Notes under the pieces: model-generated
What the model saw: the letters and a program-made list of their open reading frames with translations, nothing else
What the model was told of the DNA's origin: nothing
The model's database searches: none
Origin: Pseudomonas sp. REP124
GTDB taxonomy: Bacteria; Pseudomonadota; Gammaproteobacteria; Pseudomonadales; Pseudomonadaceae
Direction of reading: 5' to 3'
DNA length: 52,470 nucleotides
NCBI RefSeq assembly: GCF_020164475.1
Contig: NZ_JAIQWX010000031.1
Location: forward strand, 1-52,470
Made by a program: the position numbers and the translations under genes
Shown: piece after piece, positions 32,414 to 43,118 of the stretch
Numbering within the stretch: position 1 is the stretch's first letter
Layout of the letters: each line of letters starts with the position of its first letter

Positions 32414-34318
32414 TCAGTCCGTTCGCCGCGCCAGCGCGTTGTCCGTGCGAATCTGGCGGCGGTCGCCCATGCGCCGGGTGAGGCCCAGCCGATCGAAGTA
32501 TTCCAGAATCTGGATGCTGCGCTTGCGCCCAACCCCCAGTGCATCGCGAAACGTGGTTACCTGGATCACCGGGTCATCCTCGGCCAGTTGCAACAGCATA
32601 GCCGCCAATTGCCGAATCACCGTATCGGTGTAGAACAGGTCACGCACCACCTGATGCAGCAACCCCAACCGCGCCATCTTGCGCAATAGCGCGCGCACCG
32701 TGGTTTGGTCGTGCCCAAGGTCGCGCACCCATGGCGGATTGAAACCGGCCGCGTCGAACTGCGGTTGCAAGCGCTGCCACAGAGCCTCGTCCTCTTCACT
32801 CAGGCGCACTTGATGGGCCGGCCGATGCAACCACGGCCCGCTGGCGGCAATCAGACCAGCGCCCAGCATTTCATCGAGCAGACACAGGAAGGTCGCACGC
32901 TCCAGCACCGTACCGCTGAAGCGCCGCAGGCGATCACGATCCGGCCCCATCTGATCCGGTTCCTGCTCATGAAAACGCGCCAGATGTTCCAGTACCCCGT
33001 CTTTCAAAGCCTGCCAACGCACCGAGTCGAATAAAACCGGGCCCGTGCGTGTCTCGATCAGCCGCACGCTGTCAGGCAGCGTCCAGCTGACACGGGGACG
33101 GTTGAACTGACGCTCCAGGCGCTGCGGATCGAGCCCGGTGTCGCTGTTGGCCAGCAGCGCCGGCAATATCGTTTCGATGTCGAAGGTGCTGCTCAACGCC
33201 TGCAATTGCGCAAGCCGCTCCGGACTGCGACGTTGCCGGGTCGGTGCGAACGGGTCGAGTACCCGGCCGCCACCCAGGGTGCGCTGCGCGCTCTGGTCAC
33301 GCAGGATCAGCGGATCACCCTTGACCACCTGCACTGGTCCATTGAGCAGCAACTGCGCGAACATGTGCTCGCCCGGCGCCACGCTCGCGCCCTCCAGCAA
33401 GGCCACGCGACCGATCACATCCTGGGTGCCGATATGCACGTGCACGGGCTGAAAGTGTTCGAAGGCGCGGGATTCGCTGGACAGCAACTGCAGATCGATG
33501 TCCAGCCGTTGAGTCGGCGCATACAGCCACTCTGAAGTCAGCCACTGCCCCCGATGAATCTGCTCCAGCGCCAGCCGTTCGCCACTGATATTCAACGCCA
33601 CACGCTGCCCGGCCATGGCGGTTTCAGCGGTCTGATTTTGCGCGTGCAGTCCCCGCACCCGAACGGTTTTGCCCAACGGCCCAAGCTGCAGCGTATCGCC
33701 CACCGCCACCTGACCCGACAGCGCCGTACCGGTGACCACTATCCCCGCACCCGCAACACTGAAGGCCCGATCGATCCACAGGCGAAATCCGCCGTCGAGA
33801 CTGCGTTGCCGCACCTCACACTGGGCCACCAGCAAGGACTCGCGCAAGGCTTCGACGCCCTCCCCCGTCAGGCTAGACAAGCCCATCAAAGGTGCGTCGG
33901 CATAGGGACCAGGTGCCAACAATGCGCTGATCTGCTCCCGCACTTGCTGCACCCTGGACGGCTCAACCCGGTCGCATTTGCTGATGGCCACCAACGCCCG
34001 CGGGATACCCAGCAGCTCGACAATCGCCAGATGTTCACGAGTCTGCGGCATCACACCGTCATCCGCCGCAACCACCAGCAAAACCAGATCAATGCCCTGC
34101 GCCCCGGCCAGCATGTTGTGGGTGAAGCGCTCATGCCCCGGAACATCGATAAACCCGGTGAGCCCCGCACCCGGCGCCAGCTCAGCGTAAAGGTAGCCGA
34201 GGTCAATGGTCATGCCCCGCTCGCGCTCTTCCCGGCGCCGGTCCCCGGCCTGCCCGGTCAGGGCCTGGAGCAACGCGGTCTTGCCGTGGTCGATGTGCCC
34301 TGCGGTGCCGACAATCAC
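32414..34318 (-). CDS. selB: Selenocysteine-specific elongation factor
   Basis: SelB of 634 aa. The G domain begins [14 protein letters not shown] (P-loop) with [13 protein letters not shown] and the variant base-recognition SKCD. EF-Tu-like beta domains follow. The C-terminal half contains the repeated winged-helix domains that bind the SECIS hairpin (about 380-634), ending [27 protein letters not shown]. It delivers Sec-tRNA-Sec to UGA codons marked by SECIS. The start is GTG 34318, overlapping the selA stop as GTGA; longer frames run into selA. Its client in this window is fdnG. Confidence 0.97.
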   Translation of the reverse strand: MIVGTAGHIDHGKTALLQALTGQAGDRRREERERGMTIDLGYLYAELAPGAGLTGFIDVPGHERFTHNMLAGAQGIDLVLLVVAADDGVMPQTREHLAIVELLGIPRALVAISKCDRVEPSRVQQVREQISALLAPGPYADAPLMGLSSLTGEGVEALRESLLVAQCEVRQRSLDGGFRLWIDRAFSVAGAGIVVTGTALSGQVAVGDTLQLGPLGKTVRVRGLHAQNQTAETAMAGQRVALNISGERLALEQIHRGQWLTSEWLYAPTQRLDIDLQLLSSESRAFEHFQPVHVHIGTQDVIGRVALLEGASVAPGEHMFAQLLLNGPVQVVKGDPLILRDQSAQRTLGGGRVLDPFAPTRQRRSPERLAQLQALSSTFDIETILPALLANSDTGLDPQRLERQFNRPRVSWTLPDSVRLIETRTGPVLFDSVRWQALKDGVLEHLARFHEQEPDQMGPDRDRLRRFSGTVLERATFLCLLDEMLGAGLIAASGPWLHRPAHQVRLSEEDEALWQRLQPQFDAAGFNPPWVRDLGHDQTTVRALLRKMARLGLLHQVVRDLFYTDTVIRQLAAMLLQLAEDDPVIQVTTFRDALGVGRKRSIQILEYFDRLGLTRRMGDRRQIRTDNALARRTD

Positions 34319-35745
34319 CCTGCCCGCTCCTCCCCTTGCAATTGATCCAGTTGCGCCAGCCACGCCGTCTCGTCGTCCAGCTGGCGCAAGTCCAGCCACA
34401 AGGCGTCGTCATCGATGCGCCCCAGCACCGGGATCGGCAAGCCACGCAGCGCCTCCTCCAGCCCCAGCAGACACCGCCCGCGCAGACGCTTCGAAGTCAG
34501 CGGCCGCACACACAACGCCGCGCTCGGCAACCGCGCCACCGGCTGGCTGCCACTGCCGATCATGCCCAGCGCCGGCACTGCGCTGACCCTCCAGGCGGCG
34601 CCCAGCACCCGCGCCAGCGAGGGTTGCAGACGTTCTGCCTGAGCGAGGATTTCCCCCTGAGGCCGCGTCAACAGGCGCAAGCTTGGTAGACGCTCGGCCA
34701 GAAGATCCGGATTGCGATACAGCCCCAGCACCGCCTCAAGTGCGGCCAAAGTCAACTTGTCGACCCGAAGCGCCCGTTTCAGCGGGTTCTTCTTGATCTT
34801 CGCGATCAGCTCCTTGCGCCCGACAATCAACCCGGCCTGTGGCCCGCCAAGCAACTTGTCGCCGCTGAAGGTGACGATATCCGCGCCATCGAGCAGCGCC
34901 TGGCGCACCGTAGGCTCTGCCGGCAACCCCCAGCGAGTGAGATCCAGCAGGCTGCCGCTGCCAAGGTCCTCAAGTAGCGGCAAACCATGGTTGTGTGCCA
35001 GTTGCGCCAACTCCGCCGTGGGCACGCTGGTGGTGAACCCCTGAATGCTGTAGTTGCTCGCATGCACCCGCATCACCAGACCGCTGCGCGGGCCAATGGC
35101 CGCTTCGTAATCCTTGGCATGGGTGCGATTGGTGGTGCCGACCTCGTGCAGCTTCACCCCCGCCCGAGCCATGATGTCGGGAATGCGAAACGCCCCGCCG
35201 ATTTCGATCAGCTCGCCCCGGGAAATGATGCCTTCCTTGCGCGCTCCCAGGCTGTTGAGGGTCAGCAGGACGGCGGCAGCATTGTTGTTGACCACGGTCA
35301 CCGCCTCGGCGCCGGTCAACTCGCGGATCAAACCTTCGATCAGATCGTCACGATCGCCGCGCTTGCCGCTGTGCAGATCGAATTCCAGGTTCAGCGGATA
35401 ACGCGCCGCCATTTGCACGGCCTCAATGGCTTCTTCCGGCAGCAGGGCGCGGCCCAGATTGGTGTGCAGCACAGTGCCGGTGAGGTTGAACACTCGCCGT
35501 ACATGGCTGCGGTGCTGGACAGCCAGACGCTCGCCTACCCTTCCTGCCAGCACTTCGGGACTGACTTCGACGGCTTGCATCTGCCCCAGTTGCACGCTTT
35601 CGCGCAATTCATCGAGCAGTTGCCGCAAGGACCCGAGCAAGGCTTCGCGCCCGTAACGCTCGGCCAGTGGCTGGCACGCCGGGTGTCGAAGCAGACTGTC
35701 GATGGAAGGCAGACGCGGGGTTTGGCTGGCAAGGCTTGCGGGCAT
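34315..35745 (-). CDS. selA: L-seryl-tRNA(Sec) selenium transferase
   Basis: PLP enzyme of 476 aa that converts Ser-tRNA-Sec to Sec-tRNA-Sec using selenophosphate. Visible features are the N-terminal tRNA-binding domain ([16 protein letters not shown]), [16 protein letters not shown], the Gly-rich [11 protein letters not shown] and the PLP lysine in [18 protein letters not shown] 35745 is chosen because CTGGAGCGCCTG places GGAG seven bases upstream; an in-frame ATG at 35772 lacks a ribosome site. The stop overlaps the selB GTG start. SelD, needed for selenophosphate, is not in the window. Confidence 0.97.
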   Translation of the reverse strand: MPASLASQTPRLPSIDSLLRHPACQPLAERYGREALLGSLRQLLDELRESVQLGQMQAVEVSPEVLAGRVGERLAVQHRSHVRRVFNLTGTVLHTNLGRALLPEEAIEAVQMAARYPLNLEFDLHSGKRGDRDDLIEGLIRELTGAEAVTVVNNNAAAVLLTLNSLGARKEGIISRGELIEIGGAFRIPDIMARAGVKLHEVGTTNRTHAKDYEAAIGPRSGLVMRVHASNYSIQGFTTSVPTAELAQLAHNHGLPLLEDLGSGSLLDLTRWGLPAEPTVRQALLDGADIVTFSGDKLLGGPQAGLIVGRKELIAKIKKNPLKRALRVDKLTLAALEAVLGLYRNPDLLAERLPSLRLLTRPQGEILAQAERLQPSLARVLGAAWRVSAVPALGMIGSGSQPVARLPSAALCVRPLTSKRLRGRCLLGLEEALRGLPIPVLGRIDDDALWLDLRQLDDETAWLAQLDQLQGEERAG

Positions 35746-35796
35746 CAGGCGCTCCAGAATACGAATGACCATCGCGCCAGAGTGTAGACCCTGTGC

Positions 35797-36723
35797 TCAT
35801 TCGTCTCCCGGCGCCAGCAGCAGATTGGGCGCCAACCGCTGGTAACCGTCCTGGGCCAGGCGCATGTCCAGCATCAGGTTGGCGAGGTCCGCCGACAGGG
35901 CTTCGGCATGGGCATCGTTCTCCAGATACAGCAGTTTGAGATAGACATTGCAGCCCGGACATATTTCCGCCCGTAGCGGCGCCTGGTTCGCGGCGTGGCG
36001 ATCGTCCTCCAGGCTCAGGTACTCAAGCCCCTTGCTCTGCTCGCAATACACGCACTTGACCCGCACCACATGCCACTCACAGGCACACAACGAGCAGACC
36101 AGATACCGCAGGCCGTTGTGTTTGCCGCGATGGCGAATCACCCCGGCCATGGCGGGCGATCCACAGGCCGGGCACTGGCTGAGGTTGGCGCCCGCCGTCA
36201 AATGCAGATCCGGCGTGCTCAACAGCCAATGGCTCCAGGCACTTTGCAGGGCTGCACCGAGGAACGGCACCAGCGCCGCCGGCACCATGGAGTATTGCCC
36301 GCTGAGCAACGCCACCGCCCACACCCGGCGTTGTCCGGTGCTGGCCTGACGCAGCGTGTCCAGTGCCTCGACCACAGCAGGCTGATCGGGAGCGACATAA
36401 GACTGCAGCAGCGCATCAAGAAACCCCTGCCAATCATCTTCACGGCTCAAACTATCGGCGGCGAACGGCGGCAGGCCGTGTTCCTTGCATAACTCGATGC
36501 GCTGGCGATCGAGCGGCTCGCTGGACGGCGGATTATCCATGACCTGCTGTTGTGCCCGGCACAACCCGGCCAAGAGGCGCAGGTAATCGGCCAGCGGATG
36601 CCCTTCGGCCAGCTGGTCAAGGCGCTCGGCGCGCAGGGTGAACAGGTTGTGCGGCGGCAGGTGCAGAAACGGTGGCGTACCGGCCGCCGCTTCGATTTGT
36701 CCGGGTTCGAGAATGGTTGGCAA
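35797..36723 (-). CDS. fdhE: Formate dehydrogenase accessory protein
   Basis: FdhE of 308 aa, a cytoplasmic rubredoxin-like maturation factor for Tat-exported formate dehydrogenases. Four CxxC pairs are present: CPACGSP, CSLCACEW, CVYCEQSKG and CPGCNVYL. The family core is complete from LPPHNLFTLRAERLDQLAEGHPLADYL onward. The start is odd: the ATG that overlaps the fdnI stop (36730, ATGA) is out of frame, and the in-frame choice is TTG 36723, with AAAAAGGGATGACAT upstream. A sequencing or real one-base shift near the start cannot be excluded. Confidence 0.93.
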   Translation of the reverse strand: MPTILEPGQIEAAAGTPPFLHLPPHNLFTLRAERLDQLAEGHPLADYLRLLAGLCRAQQQVMDNPPSSEPLDRQRIELCKEHGLPPFAADSLSREDDWQGFLDALLQSYVAPDQPAVVEALDTLRQASTGQRRVWAVALLSGQYSMVPAALVPFLGAALQSAWSHWLLSTPDLHLTAGANLSQCPACGSPAMAGVIRHRGKHNGLRYLVCSLCACEWHVVRVKCVYCEQSKGLEYLSLEDDRHAANQAPLRAEICPGCNVYLKLLYLENDAHAEALSADLANLMLDMRLAQDGYQRLAPNLLLAPGDE

Positions 36724-36726
36724 ATG

Positions 36727-37392
36727 TCATCCCTTTTTCGTGATCGGTCGATGGGGAGTCTTGTCTCTGGTGTCGTCGCGGGTCACCTCGCGATACCACA
36801 ATTCATGGTGCTTCTTCGCCCATGCGCGACTGACCCAGCCATGCATCATTGCGCTCACCGAACCCTTGATCCAGATGCCCGCGTAGATGTGCACGATGAT
36901 GCTCAGGATCAGCACGAAACCCGCCAGCGCATGCAGCAGCATCGCCCAGCGAATCGCCGTGATACCGAAGTACGCGCTGAAATACGCCCGCCAGATCACC
37001 AGCCCGCTGAACAGCAACACCAGCATGCACAGCAGTAAAGTCCAGAACAGCAGTTTCTGCCCCGGGTTGTACTTGCCGATGGCAGGCACGCCTTCCTCTT
37101 CGTTTTTCATCACCCGGTCGATGCGCTTGAGCCACAGGCGGTCGTTGGCGATGAAGTAATTGGCGCGCCAGAAACGGAACACCAGGCCGAGAAAAAACAG
37201 GAACATCAGCACGCCCATGAACGGATGCAGGATGCGCGTCCAGGGCCCGCCGCCGAACAGGTTGCTCAGCCAGAACAGCGCCGGATGAAACAGCGCCAGC
37301 CCCGACAGCCCGGCCATGAAGAACAGAATCGCCACCAGCCAGTGATTGGTGCGCTGGTTGGCGGTGTAGCGAAGGATCTCTTTGCGGATCAT
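36727..37392 (-). CDS. fdnI: Formate dehydrogenase cytochrome b556 (gamma) subunit
   Basis: Membrane subunit of 221 aa with four hydrophobic helices ([77 protein letters not shown]). Their histidines bind the two b hemes and pass electrons to quinone. It anchors the alpha-beta dimer to the periplasmic face. The start overlaps the fdnH stop (ATGA). The basic C-terminal tail (PHRPITKKG) is cytoplasmic. Confidence 0.96.
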   Translation of the reverse strand: MIRKEILRYTANQRTNHWLVAILFFMAGLSGLALFHPALFWLSNLFGGGPWTRILHPFMGVLMFLFFLGLVFRFWRANYFIANDRLWLKRIDRVMKNEEEGVPAIGKYNPGQKLLFWTLLLCMLVLLFSGLVIWRAYFSAYFGITAIRWAMLLHALAGFVLILSIIVHIYAGIWIKGSVSAMMHGWVSRAWAKKHHELWYREVTRDDTRDKTPHRPITKKG

Positions 37393-38324
37393 GGCCGGTT
37401 CTCCCGCTTGGGATCATAGGTGTGCACCGAAGGATCGACTTCATGCACCGACGGATCCGGGCCATGGGGCAGTTCGTCTTCCTCGACAATCTGCGGCCCC
37501 ACTCGCACGTAGTGAAAGAACCCGGCCAGCACCGCCGCGCCCATGGCCAGCAGCGCCAGGGGTTTGCTCACCCCCTTCCACAGGCCCACCAGCGGACTGA
37601 TGGTCGGGTCGGCCGCCAGCCCGGCGTAGAGCTTGGGCGTGTCGGCGTGGTGCAGCACGTACATCACGTGAGTGCCGCCGACGCCTGCGGGGTCATATAG
37701 CCCGGCGTTGTCGAAACCGCGGCTTTTGAGGTCGACGATGCGCTCGGCGGCGTGTTCCTTCATGTCTTCCTTGGAGCCGAACACAATGGCACCGGTCGGA
37801 CAGGTTTTCACACAGGCCGGCTCCAGCCCCACGGCCACCCGGTCCGAACACAGCGTGCATTTGTAGGCCTTGTGGTCCTTCTGCGAAATGCGCGGGATGT
37901 TGAACGGGCAACCGGTGATGCAGTAGCCGCAACCGATGCAATGATCCTGGTTGAAATCGACGATGCCGTTGGCGTGCTTGATGATCGCCCCGGGGCTGGG
38001 GCATGCGGCCAGGCAACCGGGTTCGGCGCAGTGCATGCAGCCGTCCTTGCGGATCAGCCACTCCAGATTGCCGGCGTCGGTCTCGTGTTCGGTGAAACGC
38101 ATCAACGTCCAGGTTTCCGCCGTCAGGTCCTGCGGATTGTCGTAGGTGCCGTAGTTGTGGCCCACCTCGTCGCGCAGCTCGTTCCATTCCGAACAGGCGA
38201 CCTGACAGGCCTTGCAGCCGATGCATTTGGTGGTGTCGATCAGCTTCGCCACTTCCTCCAGATTGCGCACCGAAGACGGCACTGTAGTGGTGGCCGAGCG
38301 TGCAACGATGTCTTGGCTGGCCAT
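37389..38324 (-). CDS. fdnH: Formate dehydrogenase iron-sulfur (beta) subunit
   Basis: Iron-sulfur subunit of 311 aa with four ferredoxin-like [4Fe-4S] motifs: [35 protein letters not shown] and CTLCSDRV...CVKTC. A single C-terminal membrane helix ([20 protein letters not shown]) anchors it to the gamma subunit, as in E. coli FdnH/FdoH. It relays electrons from the selenoprotein to heme b. ATG 38324 follows directly on the fdnG stop. Confidence 0.97.
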   Translation of the reverse strand: MASQDIVARSATTTVPSSVRNLEEVAKLIDTTKCIGCKACQVACSEWNELRDEVGHNYGTYDNPQDLTAETWTLMRFTEHETDAGNLEWLIRKDGCMHCAEPGCLAACPSPGAIIKHANGIVDFNQDHCIGCGYCITGCPFNIPRISQKDHKAYKCTLCSDRVAVGLEPACVKTCPTGAIVFGSKEDMKEHAAERIVDLKSRGFDNAGLYDPAGVGGTHVMYVLHHADTPKLYAGLAADPTISPLVGLWKGVSKPLALLAMGAAVLAGFFHYVRVGPQIVEEDELPHGPDPSVHEVDPSVHTYDPKRENRP

Positions 38325-41300
38325 TTATATTTTCTCCACGTTGACCAGGAATGACTTGGATTCCGGGGTCTGTGTGTTGCCATCGCCGAGGAACGGCACC
38401 AGGGTGTTGGTCAGGTAACCGTGGCGCGTCAGGCCGGTGAAACCCCAGTGCAGCGGGATGCCGATCTGATGCACCACCTGGTTGTTGACCTGCAACGGCC
38501 GGATCCGCTTGGTCACCACCGCCACCGCTTCGATGAAGCCGCGCTTGCTGCTGACCCGCACCCGGTCGCCGGCGGCGATGCCTTTCTCCTTGGCCAGCAC
38601 CTCTCCGATCTCGACGAACTGCTCGGGCTGGGCAATCGCGTTGAGCCGGCAGTGCTTGCTCCAGAAGTGGAAATGCTCGGTCAGCCGATAGCTGGTGGCC
38701 GCGTACGGATAGTCCTTGGCCACACCGAGGGAATCCCACACCGACTCGAAGATGCGCGCCGCCGGATTGCTGGTGGCTTTCTTGTTCTGCGGATGCAGCG
38801 GGTTGATGCCGATCGGCGTCTCGAACGGCTCGTAGTGCTCGGGGAATGGCCCCTCGTTCATCTTGTCGACGGCAAAGAACCGCGCCACGCCTTCGGGGTT
38901 CATGATGAACGGGTTCATCCCCGCTTCCGGCGCTACGTCGGCCTTGTAGTCCGGCACGTCGGTGCCGCCCCAGGCCTTGCCGTTCCACCACACCAGGCGC
39001 TTTTTCTCATCCCATGGTTTGCCCTGCGGGTCGGCCGAGGCGCGGTTGTAGAGAATCCGCCGGTTGGCCGGCCAGGCCCAGGCCCAACCTTGATGCTGGT
39101 GCATGCCGTACGGGTCGTTGTTGTCGCGGCGGGCCATCTGGTTGCCCGCTTCAGTCCAGCTGCCGCAGAAAATCCAGCAGCCGGAGGCCGTACTGCCGTC
39201 GTCCTTGAGCTGGCTGAAGCCGGCCAGTTGCGAGTTGCCCTTGATCGCCGCGCCTGAGCCATCGGTGAAGTCGGTAGTGGCGTAACCGTTGATCTCCTTG
39301 GCGATCTCCTCGGGCGAAGGCTCCTCTGGGATCTTGTACGGCCACGACAGTTTGAGCAGCGGATCGGGGAATTTGCCACCGTTGGCCTGATAACGCTGGC
39401 GCAGGCGCAGAAACAGTTCGGTCATGATCCGCACATCGGTGCGGGCCTCACCAGGACCATCGGCGCCTTTCCAATGCCATTGCAGCCAGCGGCTGCTGTT
39501 GACCAGCGAGCCGTCTTCCTCGGCAAAGCAGGTGGTGGGCAGGCGAATCACCTCGGTCTGGATATTGGCGGTGTTGACGTCGTTGTACGGCCCGACCTTC
39601 TGCCAGAACTCCGAGGTTTCCGTGGCCAGCGGGTCCATCACCACCAGCCATTTCAGCTTGGCCAGCGCCGCCATCACCCGGTTCTTGTCGGGCAGCGCCG
39701 CGATGGGGTTGAAGCCCTGGCACATGTAGCCGTTGACCTTGCCCTGGCCCATCAGGTCGAAGACCTTGAGGATGTCGTAGTTGGGGATGTCCAGCTTCGG
39801 CAGGTAGTCGTAGGCCCAGTTGTTCTCGACCGTGGCGTTGGCGCCGTACCAGGCTTTCATCAGGCTGACGTGGAACTTGCCGTAATTTTGCCAGTAGGAC
39901 AATTGTCCTGGACGCAGCGGCACCTGAGTGCGCTTATGGATATAGGCGTTGTAATCCTGCTCGGCGTCCAGCGGCAGGGTCAGATAACCCGGCAACGAGT
40001 TGGACAACAGGCCAAGATCAGTCAGCCCTTGGATGTTGGAGTGTCCGCGCAAGGCGTTCACGCCGCCGCCGGGCATGCCGACGTTACCCAGCAGCAATTG
40101 CACCATGGCCGCGCTGCGGATGATCTGCGAGCCGATCGAGTGCTGGGTCCAGCCCAGGGCGTAGAGGATCGTCATGGTCTTGCCCGGTTGCGAGCAGGTG
40201 GCGATCTCTTCCCAGATTTTCTTCATCGCATCGACCGGCATGCCGCAGATCTGGCTCGCCAGTTCCATGGTGTAGCGGCTGTAATGCTGCTTCATCAACT
40301 GGAACACGCAATGCGGATCCTGCAGGGTCGGGTCGACTCTGACGAAACCGTCCTCGCCCAGCTCGTATCCCCGGCCGGACTTGTCGGTGTAGGCGCGCTT
40401 GTCCGCGTCGTAACCGCTGAAGATGCCATCCTCGAAGCCATAGCCGGCTTTGACGATGAACGACACGTCGGTGTAGTTGCGCACGTATTCGTGCTGGATC
40501 TTGTCCTCGGTCAGCAGGTAATTGATCAGCCCGCCCATGAAGGCGATGTCGGTGCCGGTGCGGATCGGCGCGTAAAAATCGGCTACCGAGGCGGTCCGGG
40601 TGAAACGCGGATCGACCACGATCAGCCGCGCCTTGTTGTGCGCCTTGGCTTCGGTCACCCATTTGAAACCGCATGGGTGCGCTTCCGCTGAGTTGCCGCC
40701 CATCACCAGAACCAGATTCGCGTTGGCGATATCGGTCCAGGTATTGGTCATGGCACCACGGCCGTACGTCGGGGCAAGACTTGCCACCGTCGGGCCGTGT
40801 CAGACACGCGCCTGGTTATCGAACCCCAGCATGCCGAGACTGCGAATGACCTTGTGGGTGATGTAACCCGCTTCGTTGGACGCCGCCGATGCCGCGAGGA
40901 AGCCCGTGGTCAGCCAGCGATTGACCGTCTGGCCTTGCTCGTTCTTCTCGATGAAATTGGCGTCGCGGTCGGCCTTCATCAGGTCGGCAACGCGGTCCAG
41001 GGCTTCATCCCAGCCGATGCGCGTCCACTCGTTGCTGCCGGGCTTGCGCACTTGCGGGTATTGCAGGCGCCCGGGACTATGGATGAAGTCCAGCAAACCC
41101 GCTCCTTTGGGGCAAAGGGTGCCGCGGTTGACCGGGTGGTCGGCGTCACCTTCGATGTGAATGATGCTTTGCGCGACATTTTTCGCCGCATCGCCCTGGC
41201 TGTACATGATCAACCCGCAACCGACCGAGCAATACGGGCAGGTGTTGCGGGTTTCATGGGTGTGGGCGAGCTTGAAATGGCGCACCTGCTCGGCGAAGGC

Positions 41301-41390
41301 AAGCGTGGGGGCCATGCCCAACGCGCCAAGGCTAGAGCCTGCAAGGCCGATACCTGCGACCTTGAAGAACTGACGACGGCTGAGGTCCAT
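38325..41390 (-). CDS. fdnG: Formate dehydrogenase major subunit, selenoprotein (in-frame UGA)
   Basis: Periplasmic formate dehydrogenase alpha subunit of 1021 residues read through one in-frame TGA (40802-40800) as selenocysteine 197. The context is DNQARV-U-HGPTVASLAPTYG, as in E. coli FdnG/FdoG. The N-terminus has a Tat signal (SRRQFFKVAGIGLAG). The [4Fe-4S] Cys are 51, 54, 58 and 93 (CPYCSVGC, LCPKG). Molybdopterin-dinucleotide blocks continue to the C-terminus (RLTEHFHFWSKHC, NQVVHQIGIPLHWGF). It oxidises formate to CO2 at a Mo/W-bis-MGD centre. ATG 41390 has AGGAGTGCACG upstream. Naive gene calling splits it at 40800 into two fragments; it is not a pseudogene. Confidence 0.97.
40760..40802 (-). 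promoter_or_regulatory. SECIS-like hairpin after the fdnG UGA codon
   Basis: Directly after the UGA, the mRNA contains GGCA-AGUCU-UGCC (+ strand 40773-40785). This is a short stem with a GU-containing loop like the bacterial SECIS (E. coli fdhF loop AGGUCU), about 15-27 bases after the UGA. It is where SelB should bind. Confidence 0.75.
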
Positions 41391-41738
41391 CGTGCACTCC
41401 TGATCAGGTGGAGATCCGGTGCTTTGCCGGATTTTTCTGGACAATCACGGGCGCGGCAGACGCGCTGCCGACACTTGAACGATAGACAAGCCTGTCGAAA
41501 CCGGGATGAAAACCGACCGTCGGCCGCTTGTCGGCGATTCCCACTGCGCACACAAAACACTGTGGGAGCGGGCTTGCCCGCGATAGCGGTGGGTCAGGCG
41601 AAGGATATGTTGAATTTGCCGCCGCCATCGCGGGCAAGCCCGCTCCCACAGGGATCGTTGGTGTGCATTGATATCGCGAACAACCCGCCAGGCGATTATG
41701 ATGGCGCCATATCCAACCCCGCCTTCACGAGACCCCGC
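41391..41738. other. Intergenic region between fdnG and patB
   Basis: These 348 bases separate two divergent genes. They should contain both promoters and hold a REP pair at 41561-41650. No further gene is seen, and no -24/-12 or clear -35/-10 pair could be assigned by eye. Confidence 0.6.
41561..41650. repeat. Inverted REP pair (BIME)
   Basis: TGTGGGAGCGGGCTTGCCCG at the left end and its exact inverse CGGGCAAGCCCGCTCCCACA at the right, about 50 bases apart. The typical P. fluorescens REP doublet. Confidence 0.9.
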
Positions 41739-42893
41739 ATGACTTTCGATTTCGATCAGGTGTTCGACCGCCACAACACCGGTAGCACCAAATGGAGCCG
41801 CTACCCGGCCGATGTGTTGCCGATGTGGGTTGCCGACATGGATTTCGCCGCGCCGCCGGTCATCATCCAGGCCCTGCAAAAGCGTCTGGAACACCCGATG
41901 GTCGGCTACAGCGTGGCCCCGGACAGCCTGCGTGAAGCCATCGTCGCGGATCTGTGGAACAAGTACGCCTGGCGCATCGAGCCTCAGGAGCTGATTTTCC
42001 TGCCGGGCGTCGAGTCGGGTTTCAACATGGCGCTCAAGGCGCTGGTCCAGCCGCAGCAGAACGTTGTGGTGCAGGTTCCCAACTACCCGCCGCTGCGTCA
42101 CGCGCCGGGGCACTGGGGCCTGAACAAGGTCGAATTGGGTTTCGAGGCACAAGCGGACGGCACCTATCGCACCCCGCTCGATACCCTGAGCCAGTCTCTG
42201 CGAGGTGGCGGCGCGTTGCTGCTGAGCAACCCGCACAACCCGCTGGGCAAGGCATTCCCACGCGAAGAACTGCAATCCATCGCCGACATCTGCCTGGAGC
42301 ACGACGCCTGGATCATCTCCGACGAGATCCATGCCGAGTTGTGCTTCGACGGTCGCAAGCACATTCCGATCGCCACCCTGAGCCCGCAGATCGCCCAGCG
42401 CACCATCACCCTGATGTCGGCCAGCAAGGCCTACAACATCGCCGGCCTGAAGACCTCGTTCATGATCATTCAGGACCGCCACCTGCGCGAGAAGGTCAAC
42501 CACGCCCGTTGCGGCATGGTCGACAGCGTCAACCCGCTGGGCCTGGAAGCGACCCGCGTAGCCTACAGCGAAGCCGGTCCCTGGCTGGCCGAGTTGAGCG
42601 CCTATCTGCAGAGCAACCGCGATTACCTGGTCGACGCCGTGCGCACCCGCCTGCCGGGCATCACCATGAACGTGCCGCAAAGCACCTACCTGGCCTGGCT
42701 CGACTGCACGGCGCTGGGGCTGGACAACCCGCAGCAGTTCTTCCTGGAGCAGGCCAAGGTCGGCCTGAGCCCGGGCCTGGACTTTGGCGACGGCTGCAAG
42801 CAGTTCGTACGCCTGAACTTCGGCTGCCCGCGGTCGTTGCTCGAAGAAGGCATCAGCCGGATGGAGCGGAGTTTGCGTAACCTAAAGGCCTGA
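41739..42893 (+). CDS. patB: PatB/MalY-type cystathionine beta-lyase (C-S lyase)
   Basis: PLP enzyme of 384 aa, class I/II aminotransferase fold. It begins MTFDFDQVFDRHNTGSTKWS followed by LPMWVADMDFAAPPVI, the signature of MalY/PatB proteins. The PLP lysine lies in LMSASKAYNIAGLKTSF, with SNPHNPLGKAF and ISDEIHAELCFDG as cofactor contacts. It cleaves cystathionine or other cysteine S-conjugates to pyruvate, ammonia and a thiol. ATG 41739 lies in GACCCCGCATGAC, with only a weak GAGACC site. REP pairs flank the gene on both sides, so it is its own unit. Confidence 0.94.
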   Translation: MTFDFDQVFDRHNTGSTKWSRYPADVLPMWVADMDFAAPPVIIQALQKRLEHPMVGYSVAPDSLREAIVADLWNKYAWRIEPQELIFLPGVESGFNMALKALVQPQQNVVVQVPNYPPLRHAPGHWGLNKVELGFEAQADGTYRTPLDTLSQSLRGGGALLLSNPHNPLGKAFPREELQSIADICLEHDAWIISDEIHAELCFDGRKHIPIATLSPQIAQRTITLMSASKAYNIAGLKTSFMIIQDRHLREKVNHARCGMVDSVNPLGLEATRVAYSEAGPWLAELSAYLQSNRDYLVDAVRTRLPGITMNVPQSTYLAWLDCTALGLDNPQQFFLEQAKVGLSPGLDFGDGCKQFVRLNFGCPRSLLEEGISRMERSLRNLKA

Positions 42894-42919
42894 TGGGCCA
42901 CTTTAATCACCGCATACCC

Positions 42920-43009
42920 TGTGGGAGCGGGCTTGCCCGCGATGAGGCCCGAACAGTCGACATCGATGTCGCCCGCCCTGACGCCATCGCGGGCAAGCCC
43001 GCTCCCACA
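42920..43009. repeat. Inverted REP pair (BIME)
   Basis: TGTGGGAGCGGGCTTGCCCG and its inverse face each other about 50 bases apart, the same type as the pair at 41561-41650. It lies 26 bases after the patB stop. Confidence 0.9.
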
Positions 43010-43118
43010 GGTATCTCGTGTTGATTTGAGATCTCACTCCCCCGGTAATCCAACCGAACTCCCGCCAAACCCTCACAGTCAACCCCGAACAAGCACCACT
43101 AACGTTCGGAGATTGATG

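Noticed and set aside
32164..32544. N-terminal extension of the AI-2E transporter frame
   Set aside because: It runs through the tRNA-Sec gene and has no ribosome site; ATG 32163 with AGGAG is the natural start.
40787..40812. Apparent internal stop splitting fdnG into two genes or a pseudogene
   Set aside because: The TGA lies exactly at the known Sec position (ARV-U-HGPTVA), a SECIS-like hairpin follows, and selA, selB and selC are in the same operon.
40797..41738. Long N-terminal extension of the patB frame
   Set aside because: It is antisense to fdnG and crosses a REP pair; the MalY/PatB family N-terminus begins at ATG 41739.
41561..43009. Possible CRISPR array from repeated GGGAGCGGGCTTGC sequences
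   Set aside because: The repeats are inverted REP doublets, few in number, with no regular spacers and no cas genes.
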